From: an uncultured Pseudomonadota bacterium
GTDB lineage: Bacteria > Pseudomonadota > Gammaproteobacteria > Burkholderiales > Methylophilaceae
Assembly: GCA_903833595.1 (NCBI GenBank)
Contig: CAILFU010000004.1
Location: 1-35,862 of the forward strand
DNA: 35,862 nt
Reading direction: 5' to 3'
The notes beneath the pieces are model-generated. The model was not told the origin of the DNA. It saw nothing but the letters and a program-made list of their open reading frames with translations, and did no database searches. A program made the position numbers and the translations under genes. Position 1 is the first letter of the stretch. The number at the start of each line of letters is the position of its first letter. Below, piece by piece: positions 8,390-17,860 of this stretch.

Positions 8390-9637
8390 TTAAGCACTTT
8401 TTGTTCTTCTATCAAATTTATCCATTTTAGTTGTCAGAAGCAGCTGCTCAAGCTTGGTAATTAATATATTTCGATTAAACTCTTGATTACTATATTCAAA
8501 GCCCTTCCTGCCCATCTCTTCAAGCTCTTCAACGCCCATGGCTGACAACTTTAGAACTGAATCTGCTAGCGTCTGAGCATCACCAGCAGGGCAAGCAATG
8601 CCAGATCCGGATTCACTTAGAACTCTAGCACCTTCACCATTAAGCATCGCTAATATGGGTTTTCCTACAGCCAGATAAGATTGGAGCTTGCTTGGAATGG
8701 TCAAAGAAAAAATTGGTTCATCTTTTAAGCTTACCAGCAAAACATTTGCATGTTTAAAAAAGGAAGGCATTCTCTCTGGTGGATGACGGCCCACCATCAA
8801 AACACAATTCTGTAACTTACGCTTCTTTATCTCATTTTTGAGCCAGTCAGCCATTCGCCCATCACCAACAATCAACCAACGGATACGTTTATGGTTTTTT
8901 ATAAGCTCCGCAGCAGCCAAAATAGCAGGAAAGTCCTGGGCCTCGCCAATATTTCCAGCAAACATTATGTCGAAACTCCCATTTTCTATTGGAATTTCTT
9001 CAGCATAAACTACATTACTTAAATCAGAAATATTCTCCGCCCAATTTGGAAAGTAAATCACCTGAGTAAAATCATTTGCATACTTTTTAATATGAGGGAT
9101 AAAGCTTCTAGACTGCGCAAGAATCAAATCGCATCGTTTGTAAATATACCGAACAAGTCCTGCAATTATTCCAAGGATTACCTTTGATCGCACAATGCCG
9201 ATAGCCTGAAGGCTCTCTGGCCACAAATCTTGCACCCAAAAAATCACCGGTGCATTCTTAACCCATCCTAGAAAACACGCTGGAATACCAACAGTTACTG
9301 GGGATGGCTCAAAAACAAAAACAACATCGAAGTCTTGGTGACGTAGTTTATAAGACCCAAACAACGTCGCAGCCAATGCAAACGACAAATAATTAAGTAC
9401 GAGTTGAATTGAATTAACGCCTCTAGGCACAATTGGCACTCGAATTATCTTTGCATTTGCAATCGCCTTAAACTCTGCAGGATCTTCTAGGAAGCTCTCG
9501 TAAATTTTCCCTTCTGGATAGTTGGGCATCCCAGTCAGCACTGATACATCATGACCGCGCCCTGATAAATCAACGACCATATCATTTATTTTAAAATTCT
9601 CAGGCCAGAAATATTGAGTTACAACTAATATTTTCAT
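8390..9637 (-). CDS. Glycosyltransferase family 4, WbuB-like
   Basis: 'MKILVVTQYFWPENFKINDMVVDLSGRGHDVSVLTGMPNYPEGKIY' WbuB-type N-terminus; 'IPSKLQSYLAVGKPILAM'. Confidence 0.88.
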   Translation of the reverse strand: MKILVVTQYFWPENFKINDMVVDLSGRGHDVSVLTGMPNYPEGKIYESFLEDPAEFKAIANAKIIRVPIVPRGVNSIQLVLNYLSFALAATLFGSYKLRHQDFDVVFVFEPSPVTVGIPACFLGWVKNAPVIFWVQDLWPESLQAIGIVRSKVILGIIAGLVRYIYKRCDLILAQSRSFIPHIKKYANDFTQVIYFPNWAENISDLSNVVYAEEIPIENGSFDIMFAGNIGEAQDFPAILAAAELIKNHKRIRWLIVGDGRMADWLKNEIKKRKLQNCVLMVGRHPPERMPSFFKHANVLLVSLKDEPIFSLTIPSKLQSYLAVGKPILAMLNGEGARVLSESGSGIACPAGDAQTLADSVLKLSAMGVEELEEMGRKGFEYSNQEFNRNILITKLEQLLLTTKMDKFDRRTKSA

Positions 9638-9647
9638 TTAAAAGAAA

Positions 9648-10772
9648 TCATTTAGACCATACTGTTCGATTTACATAACCCACATAGCTCATCACTACGC
9701 GCAATATTTTTTTTGAAACTGGGCCACCTTCATAGTCTTCAACTCTATCCATCACCCGTTTAGTTCTGTCATGCTGAGCAATAATTACACGCACCGCATC
9801 CAACACTCTATCTTTCTTTAAACCGCTCATAATTAACGTGCCCACATCCATTCCTTCAGGACGTTCATGTGCGTTACGAATTGTAATGGCTGGCAAATTA
9901 AGCAAGGATCCCTCCTCTGAAATTGTTCCACTGTCTGAAACCACACAGAATGCTTCCATTTGTAGCTTGATGTAATCACAGAAACCAAAAGGTTTTAAAA
10001 ATTGAATAAGTGGGTTGAGATTACCTAGCTCCATGGCATCTAAACGCTTTTTAGTGCGGGGATGGGTTGAAACAATAACCGGATAATTATATGTTTCCGC
10101 TAAGGCATTAAGTGTTTCAACCATGTTCGTCATATTTTCAGGGCTATCGATATTTTCTTCGCGGTGAGCACTGACAATAAAAAATTGATTGGCCAACAAA
10201 CCCATACGTTGCAACACGTCAGATTTCAGGATTTTAGGCATGTAATAATCAAGTACCTCACGCATGTGAGAACCCGTCTTAATAATAGTTTCCGGCGCAA
10301 TGCCCTCAGCAATTAAGTAGCGACGTGCATGCTCAGTTAAAACCAGATTAATATCACTCAAATGATCTAATACTTTACGATTAAGCTCTTCTGGCACGCG
10401 CTGATCAAAACAGCGATTACCAGCTTCCATATGAAATACTGGAATTTTTCGACGTTTAGCCGAAATAACTGAGAGGCAAGAATTAGTGTCTCCATACAAC
10501 ATAATGGCATCCGGTTGCTCTTTAGCCATAACATCATCTGACTTCTCAATTACTCTAGCGATGGTCTGTGCAGTCGTATCGCCAACTGCCTCAAGAAAAT
10601 AGTCAGGTTTGCGAATTTCTAAATCATCAAAAAAAACTTGATTAAGTTCAAAATCATAGTTCTGTCCAGTATGTACAAGTACATGTTCCGTGTGCCGATC
10701 AAACTCAGCAATCACCCGAGACATCTTAATTAATTCAGGACGCGTCCCTACAATAGTCATTATCTTAAGCAC
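9648..10772 (-). CDS. wecB: UDP-N-acetylglucosamine 2-epimerase, non-hydrolysing (FnlC/QnlB/WbjD-like)
   Basis: 'IVGTRPELIKMSRVIAEF', 'HMEAGNRCFDQRVPEELNRKVLDHLSDINL'; follows fnlA-like and RmlD-like genes. Confidence 0.9.
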   Translation of the reverse strand: MLKIMTIVGTRPELIKMSRVIAEFDRHTEHVLVHTGQNYDFELNQVFFDDLEIRKPDYFLEAVGDTTAQTIARVIEKSDDVMAKEQPDAIMLYGDTNSCLSVISAKRRKIPVFHMEAGNRCFDQRVPEELNRKVLDHLSDINLVLTEHARRYLIAEGIAPETIIKTGSHMREVLDYYMPKILKSDVLQRMGLLANQFFIVSAHREENIDSPENMTNMVETLNALAETYNYPVIVSTHPRTKKRLDAMELGNLNPLIQFLKPFGFCDYIKLQMEAFCVVSDSGTISEEGSLLNLPAITIRNAHERPEGMDVGTLIMSGLKKDRVLDAVRVIIAQHDRTKRVMDRVEDYEGGPVSKKILRVVMSYVGYVNRTVWSK

Positions 10773-11775
10773 GAAGCTCTTCCTTAATATAATCTAACTT
10801 GAGCAATAATGTTTTTACTTGTTCGACATTTAAGCGCTCTGTGTTATGAGAGGTGTAATCTTCTTGGTGTGATATCTTTTCTTCGCCTTCGCTAAAGTAC
10901 TGCGCGTAATTAAGATCGCGATTGTCGGCTGGAATGCGGTAGTACCCACCCAGATCTTCAGCTTTCACCATCTCTTCTCGTGAGATTAATGACTCATATA
11001 ACTTTTCACCATGCCGCGTACCAATAATGCGAACCGGCTCATCTTTTTTCAATAGCTCTTTTATAGCTTCCGCCAGATCAGCAACAGTCGAAGCGGGTGC
11101 CTTCTGCACAAAAATATCACCTTGTTTGCCATGTTCAAATGCGTACAAAACTAAATCCACTGAATCTTCCAACGACATAAGAAATCGCGTCATATTGGGA
11201 TCAGTAACAGTAAGTGGCTTGCCTTCTTTAAGTTGTGAAATGAAGAGTGGAATTACGGATCCACGTGACGCCATTACATTGCCATATCGAGTCGCACACA
11301 GCACAGTTTCATCCTCAAGTTGAGTTCGCGCTTTTGCTACCATTAACTTTTCGGCCATGGCTTTAGAAATACCCATTGAATTAATTGGATACACAGCTTT
11401 ATCTGTACTAAGCACAACAACACGTTTCACACCATTGACCGTTGCCGCATTCATTACATTCTCAGTACCTATTACATTAGTTCGCACTGCCTCCATAGGA
11501 TAAAACTCACAAGAAGGCACCTGCTTCAAAGCAGCAGCATGAAAAACATAATCAACGCCCTTCATTGCTTGACTAACGCTGTCGTAATCACGAACGTCAC
11601 CAATATAAAACTTTAATTTCGAATTATTAAACGCAATGCGCATATCTTCCTGCTTCTTCTCATCGCGACTAAAAATTCGTATTTCTCGCACTGCAGTAGA
11701 AAGAAAACGCTTAAGCACCGTACTTCCAAAAGAGCCCGTCCCACCTGTAATCATCAATACTTGATTCGATAACAT
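10765..11775 (-). CDS. fnlA: UDP-GlcNAc 4,6-dehydratase/5-epimerase (FnlA/CapE-like)
   Basis: 'MITGGTGSFGSTVLKRFL', 'AALKQVPSCEFYPMEAVRTNVIGTENV', 'STDKAVYPINSMGISKAMAEKL'. Confidence 0.9.
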   Translation of the reverse strand: MLSNQVLMITGGTGSFGSTVLKRFLSTAVREIRIFSRDEKKQEDMRIAFNNSKLKFYIGDVRDYDSVSQAMKGVDYVFHAAALKQVPSCEFYPMEAVRTNVIGTENVMNAATVNGVKRVVVLSTDKAVYPINSMGISKAMAEKLMVAKARTQLEDETVLCATRYGNVMASRGSVIPLFISQLKEGKPLTVTDPNMTRFLMSLEDSVDLVLYAFEHGKQGDIFVQKAPASTVADLAEAIKELLKKDEPVRIIGTRHGEKLYESLISREEMVKAEDLGGYYRIPADNRDLNYAQYFSEGEEKISHQEDYTSHNTERLNVEQVKTLLLKLDYIKEELRA

Positions 11776-11790
11776 GTTTTGTAATCCTAC

Positions 11791-12645
11791 TTAGTTAAAT
11801 TTATACATTTGATTTATTAGCTCATTCCATGAAGGAGCAACGTATCCTGTCGCCAGAGCAAAGCGCCCCCCATTTAGAGAACGATCAATTATTAGAGTTG
11901 AGTCGGGAGTGATTTCAACTTCTGATCCATAAACTTTTGCTACCAATTTTAGCAACTCATATTTATTGATCGGCGCTGCCGCGACATGATAAACACCCCT
12001 CAACTCAACATGAGGCAGAACGAAATCTCGAATAACACGAGAAAGTTCAACAGTCGGCAAACCAGAAAATACGGCATTTGAATACCCCTTAACCTGTCCA
12101 CGCTGCGCCAAGAACCAACCGATCAAACTTCGATGACCCAATAACTCATGGCCAACAATAGAAGTCCGAAGTGTGACAGCATGAGAATAATCTACCTCCC
12201 CAAGCAACTTACTTCTGCCATATAAATCATTTGCATCAGGGAAATCTGATTCCACATAATTGCCCTTAGCTCCAGCGAACACACAGTCTGTACTAATATG
12301 TACTAAACGCGCGCCGGCTACTTTACAAAGAGCAGCCAAACGGTGAGGCAGAATTGTATTGATAGGAATGGCTTGTAATGGATCTTCAACATCGACAACT
12401 TGCTTAACTAGACCGATACAATTGATAACAACTTCCGGCCTCACTTTACCAAATACGCTCACCAACGAATCATGATGTTCAACATCCACACCGCAAACAA
12501 TCTGTTGACGCAAATTCTCTTTAAAATAGCTCTTGGCCGAATCACTACGAGCGCTACCAAAAACAGTTAGCGCTGGATCTTCCGACAGCATGCGAAACAT
12601 GGCATTACCCAACATGCCCGTCACGCCCAAAATCAAAATTCTCAT
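11791..12645 (-). CDS. RmlD-like SDR, predicted WbvR/QnlA-type reductase
   Basis: 'MRILILGVTGMLGNAMFRML', 'ISTDCVFAG', 'YGRSKLLGE'; about 284 aa, no FnlB/CapF cupin tail. Start moved from 12684 to the internal ATG at 12645 where the Rossmann motif begins. Confidence 0.8.
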   Translation of the reverse strand: MRILILGVTGMLGNAMFRMLSEDPALTVFGSARSDSAKSYFKENLRQQIVCGVDVEHHDSLVSVFGKVRPEVVINCIGLVKQVVDVEDPLQAIPINTILPHRLAALCKVAGARLVHISTDCVFAGAKGNYVESDFPDANDLYGRSKLLGEVDYSHAVTLRTSIVGHELLGHRSLIGWFLAQRGQVKGYSNAVFSGLPTVELSRVIRDFVLPHVELRGVYHVAAAPINKYELLKLVAKVYGSEVEITPDSTLIIDRSLNGGRFALATGYVAPSWNELINQMYKFN

Positions 12646-12712
12646 TAAATATTTCCTATGACGCGGCCATGCATACGTCCGCAAACGTAGTGGCTATTTA
12701 AAAACAAATGCA

Positions 12713-13492
12713 TTACGCCCCCTTCAATGAATCTAAAACTAAATTATCACGCTCAACGATGCTGGGATAATTAATTAGGACAGCTCGATAAACTCCTTTA
12801 AATACGAACAAACTGCCCGCAGCAGCCCCAACCACTCCACAAGTTTGGATCAGGCTTCCGATATCAGAAATTGATCCAGCACCACCGAGTAATGTCATTG
12901 GCAACCTAATAGCCTCGCGTATTTTAGTAGCCAAATTTAGATCGTATCCCGTCATCTGTCCATCAAGATCAATCGAGTTGATAACTATTTCACCGGCACC
13001 CAACCTCTCAGCCTGCTGCGCAACTTCAACCGGCGTACGACCGGTTTTTTTCTTGCCGTTATGAGTATAGACCTCATATTTGCCAAACAAAGATTTTTTG
13101 ACGTCAAGCACTACCACCACACTTTGACTACCAATTTCTGCAGCGATTTCTGTAATTAAATTGGGATTTGAGATAACCTCAGAACTGATTGCAATCTTCT
13201 CCACACCCAGCCCTATAATTCGCCTAGCTTGCTCTACAGTTTTGATACCGCCACCGTAACACAAAGGCATACGGCATTCTGCCGCTAATTTCTGAATCAT
13301 TGCAAAATCAGGCTCAGAACCAGTTGCGGTGGCGTCAATATCCAGCACAATCAACTCATCAGCCTCTTTTTCATTGAATATTTTAACCGCATTAATCGGG
13401 TCGCCAACGTATTTAGTGGGACCAAACTTCACCGTCTTTACTAGCCCCTTACTTCTTACAAGTAAACAAGGAATAATTCTGGGACGTAACAT
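12713..13492 (-). CDS. HisF-like synthase subunit for sugar acetamidino modification (HisF2/WbuZ-like)
   Basis: 'MLRPRIIPCLLVRSKGLVKTVKFGPTKYVGDPINAVKIFNEKEADELIVLDIDAT' HisF fold; next to HisH- and WbpG-like genes. Confidence 0.9.
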   Translation of the reverse strand: MLRPRIIPCLLVRSKGLVKTVKFGPTKYVGDPINAVKIFNEKEADELIVLDIDATATGSEPDFAMIQKLAAECRMPLCYGGGIKTVEQARRIIGLGVEKIAISSEVISNPNLITEIAAEIGSQSVVVVLDVKKSLFGKYEVYTHNGKKKTGRTPVEVAQQAERLGAGEIVINSIDLDGQMTGYDLNLATKIREAIRLPMTLLGGAGSISDIGSLIQTCGVVGAAAGSLFVFKGVYRAVLINYPSIVERDNLVLDSLKGA

Positions 13493-13494
13493 AT

Positions 13495-14109
13495 CTAAAT
13501 TTCCGCAAAGTTTTTAAGCAACTGGGTTCCGAAATGATGGCTTTTTTCAGGATGGAATTGGACGCCATAGACATTTTCACGATGGACTGCACAAGTAAAA
13601 TCTCCACCATAGTCGCTGACAGCTAACACATTAGCCTGTTGACAACACTCAAAATAATAAGAATGTAGGAAGTAAAATCGAGCATCCTGCTCCATGCCCT
13701 TAAACAAACCGCTATCCACAACTGGCGTTACATCATTCCAGCCCATATGCGGCAAGTTAGTACCTTTAGGCATCTTTGAAACATCAAACTTCTTCACTGT
13801 TCCATCTACCCAACCAAGCCCTGGCAATGCGCCCTCATCGCTTGATTTAGCAAGCATTTGCATGCCTACGCAAATACCAAGCACTGGCATAGACTGCTGC
13901 AACACAAGTTGCTCTAAAGACTGACGCATTCCAGATCGATCCAATTGCTGCATTGCATGATCAAACGACCCGACACCCGGCAAAATTAACTTTGTCGCAT
14001 TAGCTAAATCACAGGTAGCCTTTGCAACCACAACGGGAATATTCAAACGGTTATATACATTAACAAAAGCCAACACATTACCTAACCCATAATCAATGAT
14101 GGTTATCAT
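13495..14109 (-). CDS. HisH-like glutamine amidotransferase (WbuY-like)
   Basis: 'IIDYGLGNVLAFVNVYNRL', nucleophile 'LGICVGMQML', 'VQFHPEKS'. Confidence 0.92.
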   Translation of the reverse strand: MITIIDYGLGNVLAFVNVYNRLNIPVVVAKATCDLANATKLILPGVGSFDHAMQQLDRSGMRQSLEQLVLQQSMPVLGICVGMQMLAKSSDEGALPGLGWVDGTVKKFDVSKMPKGTNLPHMGWNDVTPVVDSGLFKGMEQDARFYFLHSYYFECCQQANVLAVSDYGGDFTCAVHRENVYGVQFHPEKSHHFGTQLLKNFAEI

Positions 14110-15248
14110 TTGTACAATCTTTTTTCCAAACCAAGCAAACTCATTACCTTTGAGCCAATTTCTATCAGTGCTCGCTTACTTTTGTAATCATAGCTAGATT
14201 TGTTTTCACCCTCAAATATGGCTCGTAACTCTGCTACGGTTAAATCTAACTTATGTGCAACATACTCAAACTCGCACTCTAAGAAGTGTTCATCCAATTC
14301 AGGTGTGGCAATTCGATCTAGCGCTTCCTGCCTTGTCATTTGACCAGTAAGAATTAAACTTGAAAAATGTGCTCGCCGCCTGTCAAAACCAAACTTCCTC
14401 GGCAGCCAATAATCTTCAAAAAATCGAGTAAACCGAGACTCATGATGTTTATGTTGGAATTTCTTCCATCCAAACCGAGCTTCCAGTAAATCTTCAGCAT
14501 TTTTTTTGATGTATGGAATAAGATCTAACGGCTTAAAAACCTGCATTCCCAAAATATATTTGTAATAAATTTTTGAAGTGAATACATCTATGATTGGAAA
14601 TGTTTTTAGAGGGAATTTGCCAAATTTTGAATGGATATCCAATATCAATGTTTTATCTGTACCCGGATAAGCACCCCACTCTTCTGGCTCGCGACAACAC
14701 TCTGTAGAGTAATTTCCACCCGTCAAAACGTACTTAATTTTGTTTTTTCGTGCAAATTTATACAGCGTCGAAAAAAATGCCGTATCTTGAGCTATATCTT
14801 GGTGTGGAATTTGTGACTTTAACAAGGCAACCTGAAGATCTTTAATCTCCTCCCAATTAATCACTTCAGTGTATAAATCAAGTCCTAATCCATCAACCAA
14901 TTTTTCAATGTTTCCCACTGCCTGGTCAGTATTCCAGCCCGCATCCACATGAAAAAGCAAGGGGCGCAATCCCAGTTTTTCCTTAGCTATATAAGTCAAA
15001 TAGGAACTATCCAAACCGCCACTCAAACCAATAATACAATCAAAGTCTTTTCCTTTACCTTGCTCTTTGATTTTTTCGGCTATTTCTAGTAACTTTTTTT
15101 CACCTCTAGCATCAGTATTCCAACTCGGAAGAATGCTATTGTGAAAATTGTTACAGTACACACACCAATCACGATCATCAAACGTAATGCTTGAATCAGA
15201 AGTATCCATGATGCAATTGCTACAGACTTTATACGATAACGTTTTAAT
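14106..15248 (-). CDS. N-acetyl sugar amidotransferase (WbpG/WbuX-like)
   Basis: PP-loop 'IIGLSGGLDSSYLTYIAKEK', 'CVYC'. The track starts at 15209; the frame is open upstream to an ATT at 15248 with SD AGAGG 7 nt before, adding IKTLSYKVCSNCI (CxxC). Confidence 0.85.
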   Translation of the reverse strand: MKTLSYKVCSNCIMDTSDSSITFDDRDWCVYCNNFHNSILPSWNTDARGEKKLLEIAEKIKEQGKGKDFDCIIGLSGGLDSSYLTYIAKEKLGLRPLLFHVDAGWNTDQAVGNIEKLVDGLGLDLYTEVINWEEIKDLQVALLKSQIPHQDIAQDTAFFSTLYKFARKNKIKYVLTGGNYSTECCREPEEWGAYPGTDKTLILDIHSKFGKFPLKTFPIIDVFTSKIYYKYILGMQVFKPLDLIPYIKKNAEDLLEARFGWKKFQHKHHESRFTRFFEDYWLPRKFGFDRRRAHFSSLILTGQMTRQEALDRIATPELDEHFLECEFEYVAHKLDLTVAELRAIFEGENKSSYDYKSKRALIEIGSKVMSLLGLEKRLYK

Positions 15249-15288
15249 TTTATTGCCTCTTTAATTATAGTTTGGGATTAATCTTGAT

Positions 15289-16458
15289 TTAAGTGGCGGT
15301 TCTGAACAATTCACGATTATCATTCAGCACCTTAGGATCCATCAAACGCTTAAGCGCACTTTGCTTCACTATTGCTCTTTTTTTCAATCGCTCATTAAGA
15401 GGCTCACCAGCCATTTCTTCAATAACCTTAATAAAAAGACTTTCATCCCTCAAATCGACATCCCAGCCCAAACCGTCAACATCTAAATCCAGCCATGGTG
15501 TGTTTTTACTAATGAGTACTTTTGTACCGACAGATATAGCTTCCGCTATCACATGCCCATAATTCTCGCCCTTACTGGGAAAAAAGAACAAATCATAACC
15601 ACTAAAAATCTCAGACACCCGACTAGGGGATACTGCACCATAATAAGTTGCAATTACGTTCTGCGGTAAGCGCTTAATTAACTCCTGGCACTCCCCCCAG
15701 TACTCCGCATCCTCATCCGGCCCATAAATATCGAAGATGACTTTAACGTTCAATTGAATCAGTACCCTCAAAACAAAATCAAGATTTTTCTCCCTAGAAA
15801 ACCGAGAAAGAAAAACAATTCTTAAATACTGATCTGATAAAGCAGAACTATTCGGCAAATCTTCTACGACCTTACTGGGCAAATCTAGCGCCATCTTGAT
15901 TAAATTGCTGATTGGATTCAAAACATCAACAATATCTTGCAACTCATATTCGCTTGTCGCGTGAAACAACGCATTGTTATACAGCCCAAAAAACTTTGCA
16001 AAATAGATAAAAATAATCTTCTTTGCATACTTCAGCCTCAACGACCCCTCACCAAATTCACCTCTTGGCGATAGTAATAGTGGAGATTTTGGCAACCAAC
16101 CCAACTTTCTAGCCAGCATAATCCTAAGAGTAAATACTGGATCAAAATAACTATTTAAGTGGATCAAATCATGCGGTGTATTTAAAGTTAATTTTACTAA
16201 GGTTTTAGCATTAAGAGATTCCGGTGGAAGATAAAGCACCATGGCCCCCTCTACAGACTGCCATTCATTCAATTTCACTTCAGAGTATGGCAACTCACTA
16301 CCCAAGTCTCTATCGCGAGTCACAATCCAGAACTCATAATCATCATTTAACCAAGCAACTGTATTAACAATAGTTCTTAATACTCCTCCGGATTTATATC
16401 CTGGCAAATAATTCAAAACAAACACTAATACTTTAGGTTTTTTTCCTAGATACATCAT
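15289..16458 (-). CDS. Glycosyltransferase family 4/1
   Basis: 'GYKSGGVLRTIVNTVAWL', 'LSRFSREKNLDFVLRVL', 'FFPSKGENYGHVIAEAISVGTKVLIS'. Confidence 0.85.
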   Translation of the reverse strand: MMYLGKKPKVLVFVLNYLPGYKSGGVLRTIVNTVAWLNDDYEFWIVTRDRDLGSELPYSEVKLNEWQSVEGAMVLYLPPESLNAKTLVKLTLNTPHDLIHLNSYFDPVFTLRIMLARKLGWLPKSPLLLSPRGEFGEGSLRLKYAKKIIFIYFAKFFGLYNNALFHATSEYELQDIVDVLNPISNLIKMALDLPSKVVEDLPNSSALSDQYLRIVFLSRFSREKNLDFVLRVLIQLNVKVIFDIYGPDEDAEYWGECQELIKRLPQNVIATYYGAVSPSRVSEIFSGYDLFFFPSKGENYGHVIAEAISVGTKVLISKNTPWLDLDVDGLGWDVDLRDESLFIKVIEEMAGEPLNERLKKRAIVKQSALKRLMDPKVLNDNRELFRTAT

Positions 16459-16533
16459 CGCACTAAAATACCATAAGCATATGTTAAGGATTAGCCCTAA
16501 TATAAAGAAAAATCATGAAACCACCCACCGATT

Positions 16534-16558
16534 AAAAAAGCCACAACTGGCCTTTTTA
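16534..16558 (-). terminator. Terminator-like hairpin at the wzy stop codon (mid-operon)
   Basis: Minus strand: AAAAAGGCCA-GTTG-TGGCTTTTTT; GCCA/TGGC core, A/T flanks with one bulge, T6. Confidence 0.5.
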
Positions 16559-17860
16559 CTTGAAGCAACCGCCATACTTTAGCGTGCTAAGTTTATTATG
16601 CAATGGCTTTTTAACCAAATTACATTCATATTTTTGACTTAGCGACAATGAGATTAGTACGAATAAGATCATATGAAAAATTGCACTATCAGAGGACATC
16701 GCTAAGCCGCCATTAGTGCCCATGTAGAACAAAAATGAAATGCCTACACAAAATAATATATACCCAATATCACCACCAAGTCGCCTTGCGGCATCTATCA
16801 TGTATAAATAGGTGCCGAAATAAAGAACACTCCCCACTATGCCTAGCTTCATTATTGTTGCTAAAAAATCAACCTCATAACTAAAAGGGCGCTCTGTACT
16901 GCGAATTATGCTCGCAAAAGAACCAAAACCACTTCCAAATAGGGGGTTTTCGGTAATTTTATCTAGCAATGCAGGCACCTGTAAGAATCTTTCAAGAGTA
17001 GATGCATCTGAGGTCGTAAAATTAAAACGATCTTGAAGCCACTCAAAATTAATAACTAGTGTGAAAAATAATGGAATAACTACGAGACACAAATAAAAAG
17101 CCATTCTTTTAAACGAAACTCTTGCCTTGATTAAGGGTAACAAAAATAGAATTAGTAGAAACATACTAACAACTAAAGCACGGTGACCATCAGCGAACAC
17201 ACCAAACCCGAATAACAGCATGAAATATATGTGTTTTTTTTCATGGGTAATATAATAATTGTAAAAAGATAGACCAATACCAAGCAATAAAAAATGTGCT
17301 GTGTAAGTATATAACCCTAAAAAACCTCCATTGTGATCAATAATCCAATTCAAGCCCAACAACTTGACATAAAGATTTAGCTGGCCCAAAGATTCAGACT
17401 CAACAGAACCAAACGAAGTGTAATACCACAAAACAATAGCCACACTAATGACTGAAATGAAAGCGCACAATTGAATCAGAAAATTAACAAGATGCTGATG
17501 TAATCGACAAAAACAAATAAAGATAAAAAACACCGGCATGACGAATAGATAAATTGCAAATCCGAGCGAATCCTGTAATGCAAATGCCATGTTATTTTCA
17601 TGCAACGTTGCAACAAGTAACCAGCCGATATAAATCAAAGTGAACATAATAGTAATTTTGAATAAAATGCTATTAAGTATTGGTCGATTTAACAAAAAAA
17701 TATTGACCAAAACAACCAAAAAGATAGCAGTAAAACTAACCGCAATAAAAGGCTGGGCATACTGAGCTAATGGAGGATATAGCGTAAACGAAACCCCAAA
17801 AATATAGAGCAAAGCAATATTCGCTAGTCCAGGCTTAACTTTATATGTATCAACTTTCAA
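16556..17860 (-). CDS. O-antigen polymerase-like multi-pass membrane protein (Wzy-like)
   Basis: Many hydrophobic segments; 'RFLQVPALLDKITENPLFGSGFGSF' typical of Wzy/ligase-type loops. Confidence 0.75.
   Translation of the reverse strand: MKVDTYKVKPGLANIALLYIFGVSFTLYPPLAQYAQPFIAVSFTAIFLVVLVNIFLLNRPILNSILFKITIMFTLIYIGWLLVATLHENNMAFALQDSLGFAIYLFVMPVFFIFICFCRLHQHLVNFLIQLCAFISVISVAIVLWYYTSFGSVESESLGQLNLYVKLLGLNWIIDHNGGFLGLYTYTAHFLLLGIGLSFYNYYITHEKKHIYFMLLFGFGVFADGHRALVVSMFLLILFLLPLIKARVSFKRMAFYLCLVVIPLFFTLVINFEWLQDRFNFTTSDASTLERFLQVPALLDKITENPLFGSGFGSFASIIRSTERPFSYEVDFLATIMKLGIVGSVLYFGTYLYMIDAARRLGGDIGYILFCVGISFLFYMGTNGGLAMSSDSAIFHMILFVLISLSLSQKYECNLVKKPLHNKLSTLKYGGCFK

Noticed and set aside
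11791-12684. rmlD completing a rhamnose operon with rfbA/rfbC
   Set aside because: It sits between FnlA-like and WecB-like genes, matching the WbvR/QnlA position, far from rfbAC.
12713-14109. Histidine biosynthesis genes hisF/hisH
   Set aside because: Context with a WbpG-type amidotransferase and no other his genes makes the sugar-amidination paralogues more likely.
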